A DNA stretch of 64,000 nucleotides from Callipepla californica brunnescens. Taxonomy: Eukaryota > Chordata > Aves > Galliformes > Odontophoridae. This document shows positions 46,351 to 56,598 of the stretch, one piece after another. Below the pieces are notes generated by a model, which was not told the DNA's origin, did no database searches, and worked only from the letters and a program-made list of their open reading frames with translations. The first letter of the stretch is position 1. Each line of letters starts with the position of its first letter. The position numbers and the translations under genes are program-made. The stretch is from positions 6,072,001 through 6,136,000 of the forward strand of contig JALIRH010000030.1 in NCBI GenBank assembly GCA_023055505.1, read 5' to 3'.

Positions 46351-49329
46351 GCCCCATTGAGTTTTATGGCTCCATTGATCCCTATAGCCCCATTGATCCC
46401 TATGGCCCCATTGAGTTCTAAGGCCCCATTGAGTTCTATGGCCCCTTTGATCCCGATGGCCCCTTTGATTTCTATGGCCCCATTGATTCCTATGGCCCCA
46501 TTGATCCCTATGGCCCCATTGAGTTCTATGGCCCCATTGATGACTATGGCCCCATTGATTCCTATGGCCCCATTGATTCCTATGGCCCCATTGATTCCTT
46601 TGGCCCCATGGATTCCTATGGCCACATTGATCCCTATGGCCCCATTGATTCCTATGGCCCCTTTGATTCCTATAGCCCCATCGATCCCTATGTCCACATT
46701 GAGTTCTATGGCCCCATTGATCCCTATGGCCCCACTGATCTTTATGGCCCCATGTTTTTCTATGGCCACATTGATTCCTATGGCCCCATTGTTTCCTATG
46801 GTCCCATTGATCACTATGGCCCCATTGAGTTCTATGGACCAACTGATTCCTATGGCCCCATTGATACCTATGGTCCCATTGATCCCTATGGCCCCATTGA
46901 TCCCTATGGCCCCACTGATTCCTATGGCCCCATTGATTCCTATGGTCCCATTGATCCCTATGGCCCTATTGAGTTCTATTGCACACTGATTCCTATGGCC
47001 CCATTGATTCCTATGGCCCCATTGATCCCTATGTTTCCATTGATCCCTATGGCCCCATTGATTCCTATGGCCCCATTGAGTTCTATGGCCAATTTGATCC
47101 CTATAGCCCCATTGATCTCTAAGGCACCATTGAGTTCTATGGCTCCATTGATCCCTATAGCCCCATTGATCCCTATGGCCCCATTGACTTCTAAGGCCCC
47201 ATTGAGTTCTATGGCTCCTTTGATCCCTAGGCCCCGTTGATCCCTATGGCTTCATTGAACCCTATTGCCCCATTGAGTTCTATGGCCGCATGAATTCCTA
47301 TGGCCTTATTGATCCCTATGGCCCCATTGATCCCTATGGCCCCATAGTTTCCTATGGCCCCATTGATTCCTGAGGCCCCATTGATTCCTGTGGCCCCATT
47401 GATCCCTATGGCCACACTGATTCCTATGGCCCTATTGATTCCTATGGTGCCATTGATCCCTATGGCCCCATTGATTCCTATGGCCCCATTGATCCTTATG
47501 GCCCCATTGATCCCTATGGCCCCTTGATTTTCTATGGCCCCATTGATTCCTATGGCCCCATTGATTCCTATGGTCCCATTGAGTTCTATGGCCCATTTGA
47601 TCCCTATGGCCCCATTGATCTCTAAGGCCCCATTGAGTTTTATGGCTCCATTGATCCCTATAGCCCCATTGATCCCTATGGCCCCATTGAGTTCTAAGGC
47701 CCCATTGAGTTCTATGGCCCCTTTGATCCCTATGGCCCCTTTGATTTCTATGGCCCCATTGATTCCTATGGCCCCATTGATCTCTAAGGCCCCATTGAGT
47801 TCTATGGCCCCATTGATGACTATGGCCCCATTGATTCCTATGGCCCCATTGATTCCTATGGCCCCATTGATTCCTTTGGCCCCATTGATTCCTATGGCCA
47901 CATTGATCCCTATGGCCCCATTGATTCCTATGGCCCTTTTGATTCCTATAGCCCCATCGATCCCTATGTCCACATTGAGTTCTATGGCCCCATTGATCCC
48001 TATGGCCCCACTGATCTTTATGGCCCCATGTTTTTCTATGGCCACATTGATTCCTATGGCCCCATTGTTTCCTATGGTCCCATTGATCCCTATGGCCCCA
48101 TTGAGTTCTATGGACCAACTGATTCCTATGGCCCCATTGATACCTATGGTCCCATTGATCCCTATGGCCCCATTGATCCCTATGGCCCCACTGATTCCTA
48201 TGGCCCCATTGATTCCTATGGTCCCATTGATCCCTATGGCCCGATTGAGTTCTATTGCCCCACTGATTCCTATGGCCCCATTGATTCCTATGGCCCCATT
48301 GATCCCTATGTTTCCATTGATCCCTATGGCCCCTTTGATTCCTATGGCCCCATTGAGTTCTATGGCCAATTTGATCCCTATGGCCCCATTGTTCTCTAAG
48401 GCACCATTGAGTTCTATGGCTCCATTGATCCCTATAGCCCCATTGATCCCTATGGCCCCATTGACTTCTAAGGCCCCATTGAGTTCTATGGCTCCTTTGA
48501 TCCCTAAGGCCCCATTGATTTCTATGGCCCCATTGATTCCTATGGCCCCATTGATCCCTATGGCCCAATTGATCCCTATGGCCCCATTGATTACTATGGC
48601 CCCATTGATTACTATGGCCCCATTGATTCCTATGGCCCCATTGATTCCTTTGGCCCCATTGATTCCTATGGCCCCATTGATCCCTATGGCCTCATTGATT
48701 CCTATGGCCCCATTGAGTTCTATGGCCCCATTGATCCCTGTGGCCCCATTGATTTTCTATGGATCCATTGATTCCTATGGCCCCATTGATCCCTTTGGTC
48801 CCATGGATTCCTGTGGCCCCATTGATTCCTATAGCCCCATCGATCCCTATGTCCACATTGAGTTCTATGGCCACATTGATCCCTATGGCCCCATTGAGTT
48901 CCTTGGCCAAATTGATCCCTTTAGCCCCACTGATTCCTATGGCCCCATTGATTCCTATGGCCCCTTTGAGTTCTATGGCCCATTTGATCCCAATGGCCCC
49001 ATTGATCTCTAAGGCCCCATTGAGTTCTATGGCTACATTGATCCCTATAGCCCCATTGATCCCTATGACCCCATTGAGTTCTTAGGCCCCATTGAGTTCT
49101 ATGGCCCCTTTGGTCCCTATGGCCCCATTGATCCCTATGGCCCCATTGAGTTCTATGGCCCCATTGATGACTATGGCCCCATTGATTACCTTGGCCCCAT
49201 TGATTCCTATGGCCCCATTGATTCCTATGGCCCCATTGATTCCTTAGGCCCCATTGATTCCTATGGCCACATTGATGCCTATGGCCCCACTGATTCCTAT
49301 GACCCCATTGATTCCTATGGTCCCATTGA

Positions 49330-50260
49330 TCCCTATGGCCCCATTGATTCCTATGGTCCCACTGATCCCTAAGGCCCCATTGATCCCTATGGCCCCATTG
49401 ATTTTCTATGGCTCCATTGATTCCTATGGACTTATTGATCCCTTTGGTCCCATCGATTCCTGTGGCCCCATTGATTTTTATGGCCCCAATGAGTTCTGTG
49501 GCCACATTGATTTCTATGGCCCCATTGAGTTCTATGGCCCATTTGATCCCTATGACCCCATTAGTCCCTATAGACCAATTGAGTTCTATGGCTCCATTGA
49601 TCCCTAAGGCCCCATTGAGTTCTAAGTCCCCACTGATTCCTATGGCCCCACTGATTCCTAAGGCCCCACTGATTCCTATGGCCCTATTGATCCCTATGGC
49701 CTCATTGATCCCTTTGGCCCCTCTGAGTTCTATGGCCCCATTGATTCCTATGGTCCCATTGATCCCTTTGGTCCCATGGATTCCTGTGGCCCCATTGATT
49801 TTTATGGCCCCAATGAGTTCTATGACCACATTGATTCCTATGGCCCCATTGATCCCTATGGCCCCATTGATTCCTATGGTCCCACTGATCCCTAAGGCCC
49901 CATTGATCCCTATGGCCCCATTGATTTTCTATGGCTCCATTGATTCCTATGGACTTATTGATCACTTTGGTCCCATCGATTCCTGTGGCCCCATTGATTT
50001 TTATGGCCCCAATGAGTTCTGTGGCCACATTGATTTCTATGGCCCCATTGAGTTCTATGGCCCATTTGATCCCTATGACCCCATTAGTCCCTATAGACCA
50101 ATTGAGTTCTATGGCTCCATTGATCCCTAAGGCCCCATTGAGTTCTAAGTCCCCACTGATTCCTATGGCCCCACTGATTCCTAAGGCCCCACTGATTCCT
50201 ATGGCCCTATTGATCCCTATGGCCTCATTGATCCCTTTGGCCCCTCTGAGTTCTATGGCC
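49330..50260. repeat. 523-bp tandem duplication within array 1
   Basis: About 408 bases from 49,330 recur from 49,853, an offset of 523 (29 units plus one base), and again near 51,349. The copies share the variants TATGGACTTATTGAT, GAGTTCTGTGGCCAC and GAGTTCTAAGTCCCCACTG. Very few substitutions separate them, for example GATCACTTTGG at about 49,970 in place of GATCCCTTTGG. Confidence 0.82.
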
Positions 50261-53200
50261 CCATTGATCCCTGTGGCCCCATTGATTTTCTATGGATCCA
50301 TTGATTCCTATGGCCCCATTGATCCCTTTGGTCCCATGGATTCCTGTGGCCCCATTGATTTTTATGGCCCCAATGAGTTCTATGACCACATTGATTCCTA
50401 TGGCCCCATTGAGTTCTATGGCTCATTTGATCCCTATGGCCCCTTTGATTCCTATGGCCCCATTGATCCCTATGCTCCCATTGATCTCTATGGCCACCTT
50501 GATTCCTATGGCCCCATTGATCGTTGTGTCCCCATTGATCCTTGTCGCCTCATTAATCATTATGGCCCCATTTTTTCCTATGACCCCATAGAATCCTATG
50601 GCCCCGTTGATCCCTATGGACCCATTGATCCCTATAGTCCCTTTAATTCCTACGGCCCCATTGATTTTTGTGGCCCCATTGTTCCCTATGGCCCCATTGA
50701 TCCCTATGGCCCCACTGAGTTCTATGGCCCCATTGATTCCTATGGTCCCATTGATCCCTATGGCCCCTTTGAGTTCTATGGCCCCATTGATTCCTATGGT
50801 CACATTGATCCCTATGGCCCCATTGATTCCTATGGCCCCATTGATTCCTATAGCCCCATCGATCCCTATGTCCACATTGAGTTCTATGGCCACATTGATC
50901 CCTATGGCCCCATTGAGTTCCTTGGCCCAATTGATCCCTTTAGCCCCACTGATTCCTATGGCCCCATTGATTCCTATGGCCCCTTTGAGTTCTATGGCCC
51001 ATTTGATCCCAATGGCCCCATTGATCTCTAAGGCCCCATTGAGTTCTATGGCTACATTGATCCCTATAGCCCCATTGATCCCTATGACCCCATTGAGTTC
51101 TTAGGCCCCATTGAGTTCTATGGCCCCTTTGGTCCCTATGGCCCCATTGATCCCTATGGCCCCATTGAGTTCTATGGCCCCATTGATGACTATGGCCCCA
51201 TTGATTACCTTGGCCCCATTGATTCCTATGGCCCCATTGATTCCTATGGCCCCATTGATTCCTTAGGTCCCATTGATTCCTATGGCCACATTGATGCCTA
51301 TGGCCCCACTGATTCCTATGACCCCATTGATTCCTATGGTCCCATTGATCCCTATGGCCCCATTGATTCCTATGGTCCCACTGATCCCTAAGGCCCCATT
51401 GATCCCTATGGCCCCATTGATTTTCTATGGCTCCATTGATTCCTATGGACTTATTGATCCCTTTGGTCCCATCGAATCCTGTGGCCCCATTGATTTTTAT
51501 GGCCCCAATGAGTTCTGTGGCCACATTGATTTCTATGGCCCCATTGAGTTCTATGGCCCATTTGATCCCTATGACCCCATTATTCCCTATAGACCAATTG
51601 AGTTCTATGGCTCCATTGATCCCTAAGGCCCCATTGAGTTCTAAGTCCCCACTGATTCCTATGGCCCCACTGATTCCTAAGGCCCCACTGATTCCTATGG
51701 CCCTATTGATCCCTATGGCCTCATTGATCCCTTTGGCCCCTCTGAGTTCTATGGCCCCATTGATTCCTATGGTCCCATTGATCCCTATGGCCCCTTTGAG
51801 TTCTAAGGCCCCATTGATTCATATGGACCCTTTGGTTCCTATGGCCCCATTGATTCCTATAGTCCCATCGATCCCTATGTCCACATTGAGTTCTATGGCC
51901 CCGTTGATCCCTAAGGCCCCATTGACTTCTTTGGCACAATTGATCCCTATGGCCCCATTGATTTCTCTGGCCCCACTGATCCCTATGGCCCCATTGATCC
52001 CTATGTCCCCATTGAGTTCTATGGCCCCACTGATTCCTATGGCCCCATTGATCCCTATGGCCCCATTCATCCCTATGGCCCCATTGATCCCTATGGGCCA
52101 TTTGAGTTCTATGGCCCCATTGATTCCTATGGTCACATTGATCCCTATGGCCCCATTGATTCCTATGGCCCCTTTGATTCCTATGGCCCCATTGATTCCT
52201 ATGGCCCCATTGATCCCTATGGCCCCTTTGATTCCTATGGCCCCATTGATCCCTATGGCCCCTTTGAGTTCTATGGCCCCACTGATTCCTATGGCCCCAT
52301 TGATTCCTATGGCCCCATTGATCCCTATGGTTCCTTTGATCCCTATGGCCCCATTGATCCCTATGGCTTCATTGATCCCTATTGCCCCATTGAGTTCTAT
52401 GGCCGCATGAATTCCTATGGCCCCATTGATCCCTATGGCCCCATTGAGTTCTATGGCCCCACTGATTCCTATGGCCACATTAATTCCTGTGGCCCCATTG
52501 ATCCCTATGGTTCCATTGATCCCTATGGCCCCTTTGAGTTCTATGGCCCCACTGATTCCTATGGCCCCATTGATTCCTCTGGACCCATTGATCCCTATGG
52601 CCCCACTGATCCCTATGTCCCCTTTGAGTTCTATGGCCCCACTGATTCCTATGGCCCCATTGATCCCTATGGCCCCATTCATCCCTATGGCCTTATTGAT
52701 CCCTATGGCCCTATTTGAGTTCTATGGCCCCATTGATTCCTACGGTCATATTGATCCCTATGGCCCCATTGATTCCTATGGCCCCCTTGGATTCCTATGG
52801 CCCCATTGATTCCTATGGCCCCATTGATCCCTATGGCCCCATTGATTCCTATGGCCCCATTGATCCCTATGGCCCGTTTGAGTTCTATGGCCCCACTGAT
52901 TCCTATGACCCCATTGATTCCTCTGGACCACTTGATCCCTATGGCCCCATTGATCCCTATGGCCCGTTTGAGTTCTATGGCCCCACTGATTCCTATGGCC
53001 CCATTGATTCCTGTGGCCCCATTGATCCCTATTGTTCCATTTATCCCTATGGCCCAATTGATCTTTATGTCCACATTGATTCCTATGGCCCCATTGATCC
53101 CTATGGCCCCATTGATCCCTAAGGCTTTGTTGATCCCTATTGCCCCATTGAATTCTATGTCCGAATGAATTCCTATGGCCTTATTGATCCCTATGGCCCT

Positions 53201-54710
53201 TTGAGTTCTATGGCCCCATTGATCCCTATGGTCCCATTGATCTCTATGGCCACATTGATTCCTATGGCCCAATTGAGTTCTATCGCCCCATTGATGACTA
53301 TGGCCCCATTGATTCCTATGCCCCTATTGATTCCTATGTCCCCATTGATTCCTTTGGCCCCATTGATTTCTTTGGCCCCATTGATTCCTAGGGCCCCATC
53401 GATCCCTATGGCCACTTTGAGGTCTATGGCCCCATTGATCACTATGGCCCCATTGATCCCTATGGCCCCTTGTAGTTCTATGGCCACACTGATTCCTATG
53501 GCCCCACTGATTCCTATCGCCCCATTGATTCCTATGGCCCCATTGATTCCTATGTTCCCATTGAGTCCCGTGGCCCCATTGATCCCTATGGCCCCATTGA
53601 TCCCTATGGCCCCATTGATCCATATGGCCCCTTTTATCCCTAAGGCCCCATTGATTCCTATGGTCCCATTGTGTTCCATGGCCCCATTGATCCCTAAGGT
53701 CCCATTGATTCCTATTGCCCCATTGTTCCCTATGGCTCCACTGAGTTCTATGGCCCCATTGATTCCTCGGGTCAAATTGATCCCTATGGCCCCTTTGAGT
53801 TCTATGGCCCCATTGATTCCTATGGCCACATTGATCGTTGTGGCCCCATAGATCCCTATGTCCCCATTGATTCCTATGGCCCCATTGATTCCTATGGCCC
53901 TTTTGATCCCTATGATCCCTTTGATTCCTATGGCCCCATTGATCCCTATGGCCCCATTGAGTTCTTTGGCCCAATTGATCCCTATGGCCCCATTGATTCT
54001 TATGGCCACATTGGTTCCTATGGCCCCATTGAGTTCTATGGCCCCACTGATTCCTAAGGCCCCATTGATTCCTATGGCCCCATTGATCCCTATGACCCCA
54101 TTGATCCCTATGGCCCCATTGATCTTTAGGGCCCCATGAATTCCTATGGCCTTACTGATCCCTATGGCCCCATTGATCCCTATGGCCCCATTGATTCCTA
54201 TGGCCCCATTGATTCCTGTGGCCCCATTGATTCCTGTGGCCCCATTGATCCCTATGGCCCCATTGATTCCTATGGTGCCATTGATCCCTATGGCCCCATT
54301 GATTCCTATGGTCCCATTGATCCCTATGGCCCCATTGATCCCTATGGCCCATTGATTTTCTATGGCTCCATTGATTCCTATGGCACCATTGATTCCTATG
54401 GCCCCATTCATTCCTATGGCCCCATTCATTCCTATGGCCCCATTGATTCCTATGGCCCCATTGAGTGCTATGGCCCCATTGATCCCTATGGCCCCATTCA
54501 TCCCTATGGCCCCATTGATCCGTATGGCCCCTTTGAGTTCTATGGCCCCATTGATTCCTATGGTCACATTGATCCCTATGGCCCCATTGATTCCTATGGC
54601 CCCTTTGATCCCTATGGCCCCTTTGAGTTCCTAAGGCCCCATTGATTCCTATGGTCACATTATCCCTATGGCCCCACTGATTCCTATGGCCACATTGATC
54701 GTTGTGGCCC

Positions 54711-54752
54711 CTGATGTGGTTTTGTGGTTTTGATGCCGGTATTCCACATCAG
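54711..54752. repeat. 9-bp inverted repeat at the satellite/LTR boundary
   Basis: CTGATGTGG (54,711-54,719) is perfectly inverted as CCACATCAG (54,744-54,752), with 24 bases between. It straddles the last satellite bases and the start of the LTR. It could form a hairpin or be a terminal palindrome of the LTR. The second LTR-like copy at 61,288 keeps most of it but not the perfect pairing. Confidence 0.7.
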
Positions 54753-54791
54753 AACATCATGCAGGCCGTTAAGGAGTTAATGCTGTGGGAG

Positions 54792-54808
54792 CAGGGGAGG
54801 GGCGGAGC
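54792..54808 (+). promoter_or_regulatory. GC box (Sp1-like) in the LTR
   Basis: GGGGAGGGGCGGAGC contains the classic GGGCGG core. In LTRs lacking a TATA box such sites often support transcription. Its role here is inferred from sequence only. Confidence 0.45.
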
Positions 54809-54883
54809 TCGGCACCAGACGGGAAGCCCGCGCTTTTTGTGACGCGCTGTCGGGGCTGCCGTGAGGAGTTCAGCACGTGCAAC

Positions 54884-55002
54884 GTAAGCTCACAGTTTTC
54901 TGGTTTGGAAATTTTGTCTCTCTCTCTCAGTTGTTCAATTCTATTAGATTTAGTAAAGTTACCGTTCCTTCTCAGATCGTGCCGTTGTGTTTTTCTTTAC
55001 AG
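54884..55002 (+). other. Possible 119-bp intron inside the LTR
   Basis: A donor-like AAC/GTAAGC at 54,884 and an acceptor-like pyrimidine tract ending TTTTTCTTTACAG at 55,002 bracket 119 bases. The motifs are good matches to vertebrate splice sites, but the intron would lie upstream of the primer-binding site, which is unusual for a retroviral leader. They may be chance. Confidence 0.25.
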
Positions 55003-55142
55003 ATCCTCTATTCCCTCTGTTTTCCCCTCCCCCGGAGCGTGCGGCACTGCTGAGGCGGCGCGCGGCCACTGACGGACAGTTTTTTTTCCCCTTCTCGGTT
55101 CCCCCTTGGGTTACTGTCACGGATAACACCGTGACACATTAT

Positions 55143-55160
55143 TGGTGGAGAATGCGGGCA
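55143..55160 (+). promoter_or_regulatory. Primer-binding site matching tRNA-Ala
   Basis: TGGTGGAGAATGCGGGCA is the exact reverse complement of the last 18 bases, CCA included, of a vertebrate-type tRNA-Ala as I know it. It sits four bases after the CA end of the LTR, where reverse transcription would be primed. The match stops after 18 bases, which is the usual length of a retroviral primer site and argues against a tRNA gene. Confidence 0.8.
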
Positions 55161-55946
55161 GTCCAGTATTTGTACTCCCCTGTAAAACTGGTGCTGAGTG
55201 GACTAACTGTTTTCATGTACCTTAGAGCATGTTGGCGTCTTTTTAAGCTCCTCATGTTCAGCACCGGAGTCATATATGCATACAGCTGCTTTAGTGTGCT
55301 GATGGGGTTACCCCCCTCCTGCCTAAATGCCCTGGTTAATATGACAGATTATACGGCATTTGGATTGGTTTCCAGGTACTCTTTCCAGGTTTTTTCCTAT
55401 GTTCAAGATGTCAGCCTGGCAACTGTGTTATCCGTTTTTCTGCATGTACTCTCTGTAACAGTAATTTACATCCAGTGGAGGAAGCCTTCCTCAGAACCAG
55501 AGAGTGTTGAATGGCAGGGAAGGTGGGAAAAATTAGGAAAGAAATTAGATGCGTGGGGACCCCCGGTGCTGTGTGATTTTGATCTTGAGCACCTGCGGGA
55601 TCCTGAGAAATTCAGTGAGTGTTTAGGTCAGGAGTCATGTGACTCAGGGAGATCTGAGAAGGAACGGATTGTTTGGGGATTGGCTTGTGCTTATCGAGCT
55701 ATAATTGATATTCTTGAGAGAAATGGTTTCCAAACCGAGGCTCAGAACAAAAATGAAAACCTTGAGGTTAAACCTGACCAGTCACAGGAAGCACCGGCAT
55801 CCGTGTCGGTTGCCCCTGTGGAAAGCCAGAAATGGAAACTTGTGTCCTCTCGGCTAGAACGGAAAGAAGAAGAAGCAGAGAAAAAAAAGGAAGATCCAGG
55901 TGAGGGGCCCTCTTCAGCACCAACTCCACCACCACTACCACCTTAA
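55152..55946 (+). pseudogene. Retroviral gag, N-terminal part with hydrophobic segments (264 codons)
   Basis: The first ATG of this frame lies at 55,152, inside the primer-binding site. The frame is open upstream into the LTR but has no earlier ATG. The predicted product has a strongly hydrophobic start: roughly residues 15-60 (motifs such as GVIYAYSCFSVLMG) and 90-112 (ATVLSVFLHVLSVTVIYI) could be membrane spans, followed by a soluble region with charged and acidic patches. A lysine/glutamate-rich stretch and a proline run (TPPPLPP) precede a TAA at 55,944-55,946. I take it as the matrix-like part of gag because of position: directly after the primer site and ahead of capsid-like, protease and reverse transcriptase sequence. 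Membrane spans are not typical of retroviral Gag, so this assignment rests on context. The TAA probably reflects the adjacent 112-bp duplication. Confidence 0.6.
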
Positions 55947-56110
55947 AAGGGCCACTAAGGAAGGTGAGAAACGTGGAGACGACAGAGATGAGAAAGAAGA
56001 GGAAGATCCAGGTGAGGGGCCCTCCTCAGCACCACCACCACCACCACCACCTTGAAAGGCCACTAAGAAAACTGTGAGGCATGGAGAGGACAGTGATAAT
56101 GAAGAAATCA
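55880..56110 (+). repeat. 112-bp tandem duplication in gag
   Basis: GAAGATCCAGGTGAGGGGCC at 55,890 recurs at 56,002. Both copies continue through a proline-codon run (CCA/ACC repeats), then CCTTAAAAGGG or CCTTGAAAGG, then GCCACTAAG. The 112-bp offset is not a multiple of three, so it shifts the gag frame. Each copy also carries its own stop (TAA at 55,944, TGA at 56,053). Confidence 0.85.
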
Positions 56111-56598
56111 CCATTACCACTATTCGTCGGCCCCTAAAGATGACTGAAATCCAGGGTTCAAGAAAGGAGTTTGTACGGCGCTCAGATGAACCTATTGTCA
56201 CCTGGTTTCTGCGGTGTTGGGACAACGGTGCCAGCAGCGTGTCCCTAGATGGCAACGAAGCCCGCCAACTGGGAAGCATTGCTCGAGACCCAGCTATTGA
56301 CAGAGGGATTAGTAGATGTTTGAGTGGAGTTGCTACCCTCTGGGAATGAGTACTAGTAGCTGTAAAGGAGAGATTTCCTTACAAAGACGATCTGGAGCCT
56401 AAGGTGGAAAGATGGAATACTGTGGAGAAGGGCATCCAATTTTTGAGAGAAATGGCTGTAGTAGAGATGCTGTATGATCCTACTTTTGTCCCTAACAATC
56501 CCACCAGGACCGCGATCCTGAGGAAGCATGGTGTAAAGCTGATGTATATCGGAAGCTCTCAAAAACAGCACCAGAAAGGTACGCAAGTACACTGGTAG
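56074..56598 (+). pseudogene. Retroviral gag, middle (capsid-like) part, broken by TGA
   Basis: Frame 1 carries an acidic stretch (EDSDNEEITITTIRRP) and then a soluble, tryptophan-containing region (VTWFLRCWDNGASS, ARQLGSIARDPAIDRGISR) resembling the capsid region of ERV-L-type gag proteins. It is interrupted by TGA at 56,347-56,349. The same frame then stays open to a TAG at 56,596-56,598. Around the A-run at 56,561-56,565 the sensible reading changes frame by one base, which is an old indel. No major homology region is obvious by eye. The breaks show this copy cannot make a complete Gag. Confidence 0.65.

Larger units (their letters stand above)
16131..54150. repeat. Recurring EcoRI landmark unit GGCCGCATGAATTCCTATGG in array 1
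   Basis: A unit in which the usual bases are replaced by GCATGAATTC marks block junctions. GAATTC within this landmark occurs at 16,138; 21,648; 23,088; 30,470; 33,711; 37,921; 39,487; 41,033; 43,497; 46,016; 47,292; 52,409; and, in altered form, at 53,167 and 54,138. It is usually preceded by TATGGCTTCATTGA and TATTGCCCC or TATTACCCC, and followed by GCCTTATTGAT. None occurs left of 16,138, so the left quarter of the array belongs to a different block family. Spacing ranges from about 0.76 to 7.4 kb. Confidence 0.88.
1..54711. repeat. 18-bp satellite array (array 1), about 3,000 units
   Basis: The whole stretch is head-to-tail copies of an 18-bp unit, CCCCATTGATTCCTATGG. The main variants replace GATTCC with GATCCC or GAGTTC, and less often with GATCGC, GATGAC, GATTTT or GATCTC. 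The plus strand is C-rich (6 C and 3 G per unit), so the minus strand carries GGGG every 18 bases. The array begins before the window and ends at a retroviral LTR. Four of the six frames lack stops in the consensus, giving hexapeptide repeats such as MAPLIP and YGPIDS on the plus strand and GINGAI and NQWGHR on the minus strand. Open frames are broken only where a unit has mutated or lost or gained a base. I see no other gene, spacer or transposon inside the array. Divergence between neighbouring units together with very high identity between distant blocks indicates growth by block duplication rather than unit-by-unit slippage. Confidence 0.98.
54715..55138 (+). mobile_element. 5' LTR of a plus-strand endogenous retrovirus
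   Basis: The proposed LTR starts with TG (TGTGGTTTTGTGG at 54,715; an alternative TG lies at 54,712) and ends with CA at 55,137-55,138. It is followed by a four-base spacer (TTAT) and a primer-binding site, which fixes the right end. At about 424 bp it has a plausible LTR length. Its first 46 bases recur with four mismatches at 61,291-61,336. It holds a GC box and a T/C-rich stretch near the 3' end. I see no clear AATAAA signal and no obvious TATA box. A target-site duplication cannot be tested because the 3' LTR is largely missing. Confidence 0.75.

Noticed and set aside
1..54658. Dozens of long open frames (up to about 750 codons) encoding MAPLIP, YGPIDS, GINGAI or NQWGHR repeats
   Set aside because: They are by-products of an 18-bp stop-free repeat, open in overlapping frames on both strands at once, with no conserved start, end or frame between block copies.
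1..54711. CRISPR array
   Set aside because: Units are contiguous without unique spacers, and the surrounding elements are from a vertebrate genome.
1..54711. ONECUT/HNF6-like ATTGAT sites in every unit
   Set aside because: Only the short core matches; flanking bases (CCC before, CC after) do not fit the extended site.
1..54711. G-quadruplex potential of array 1
   Set aside because: GGGG tracts are separated by 14 bases, beyond the usual loop length; only weak two-G intermediates exist.
54681..54790. Target-site duplication flanking the provirus
   Set aside because: The 3' LTR end is missing, so no matching pair can be defined.
55143..55160. A tRNA-Ala gene or fragment
   Set aside because: Only the final 18 bases of the tRNA complement are present, at the exact place for a retroviral primer site.
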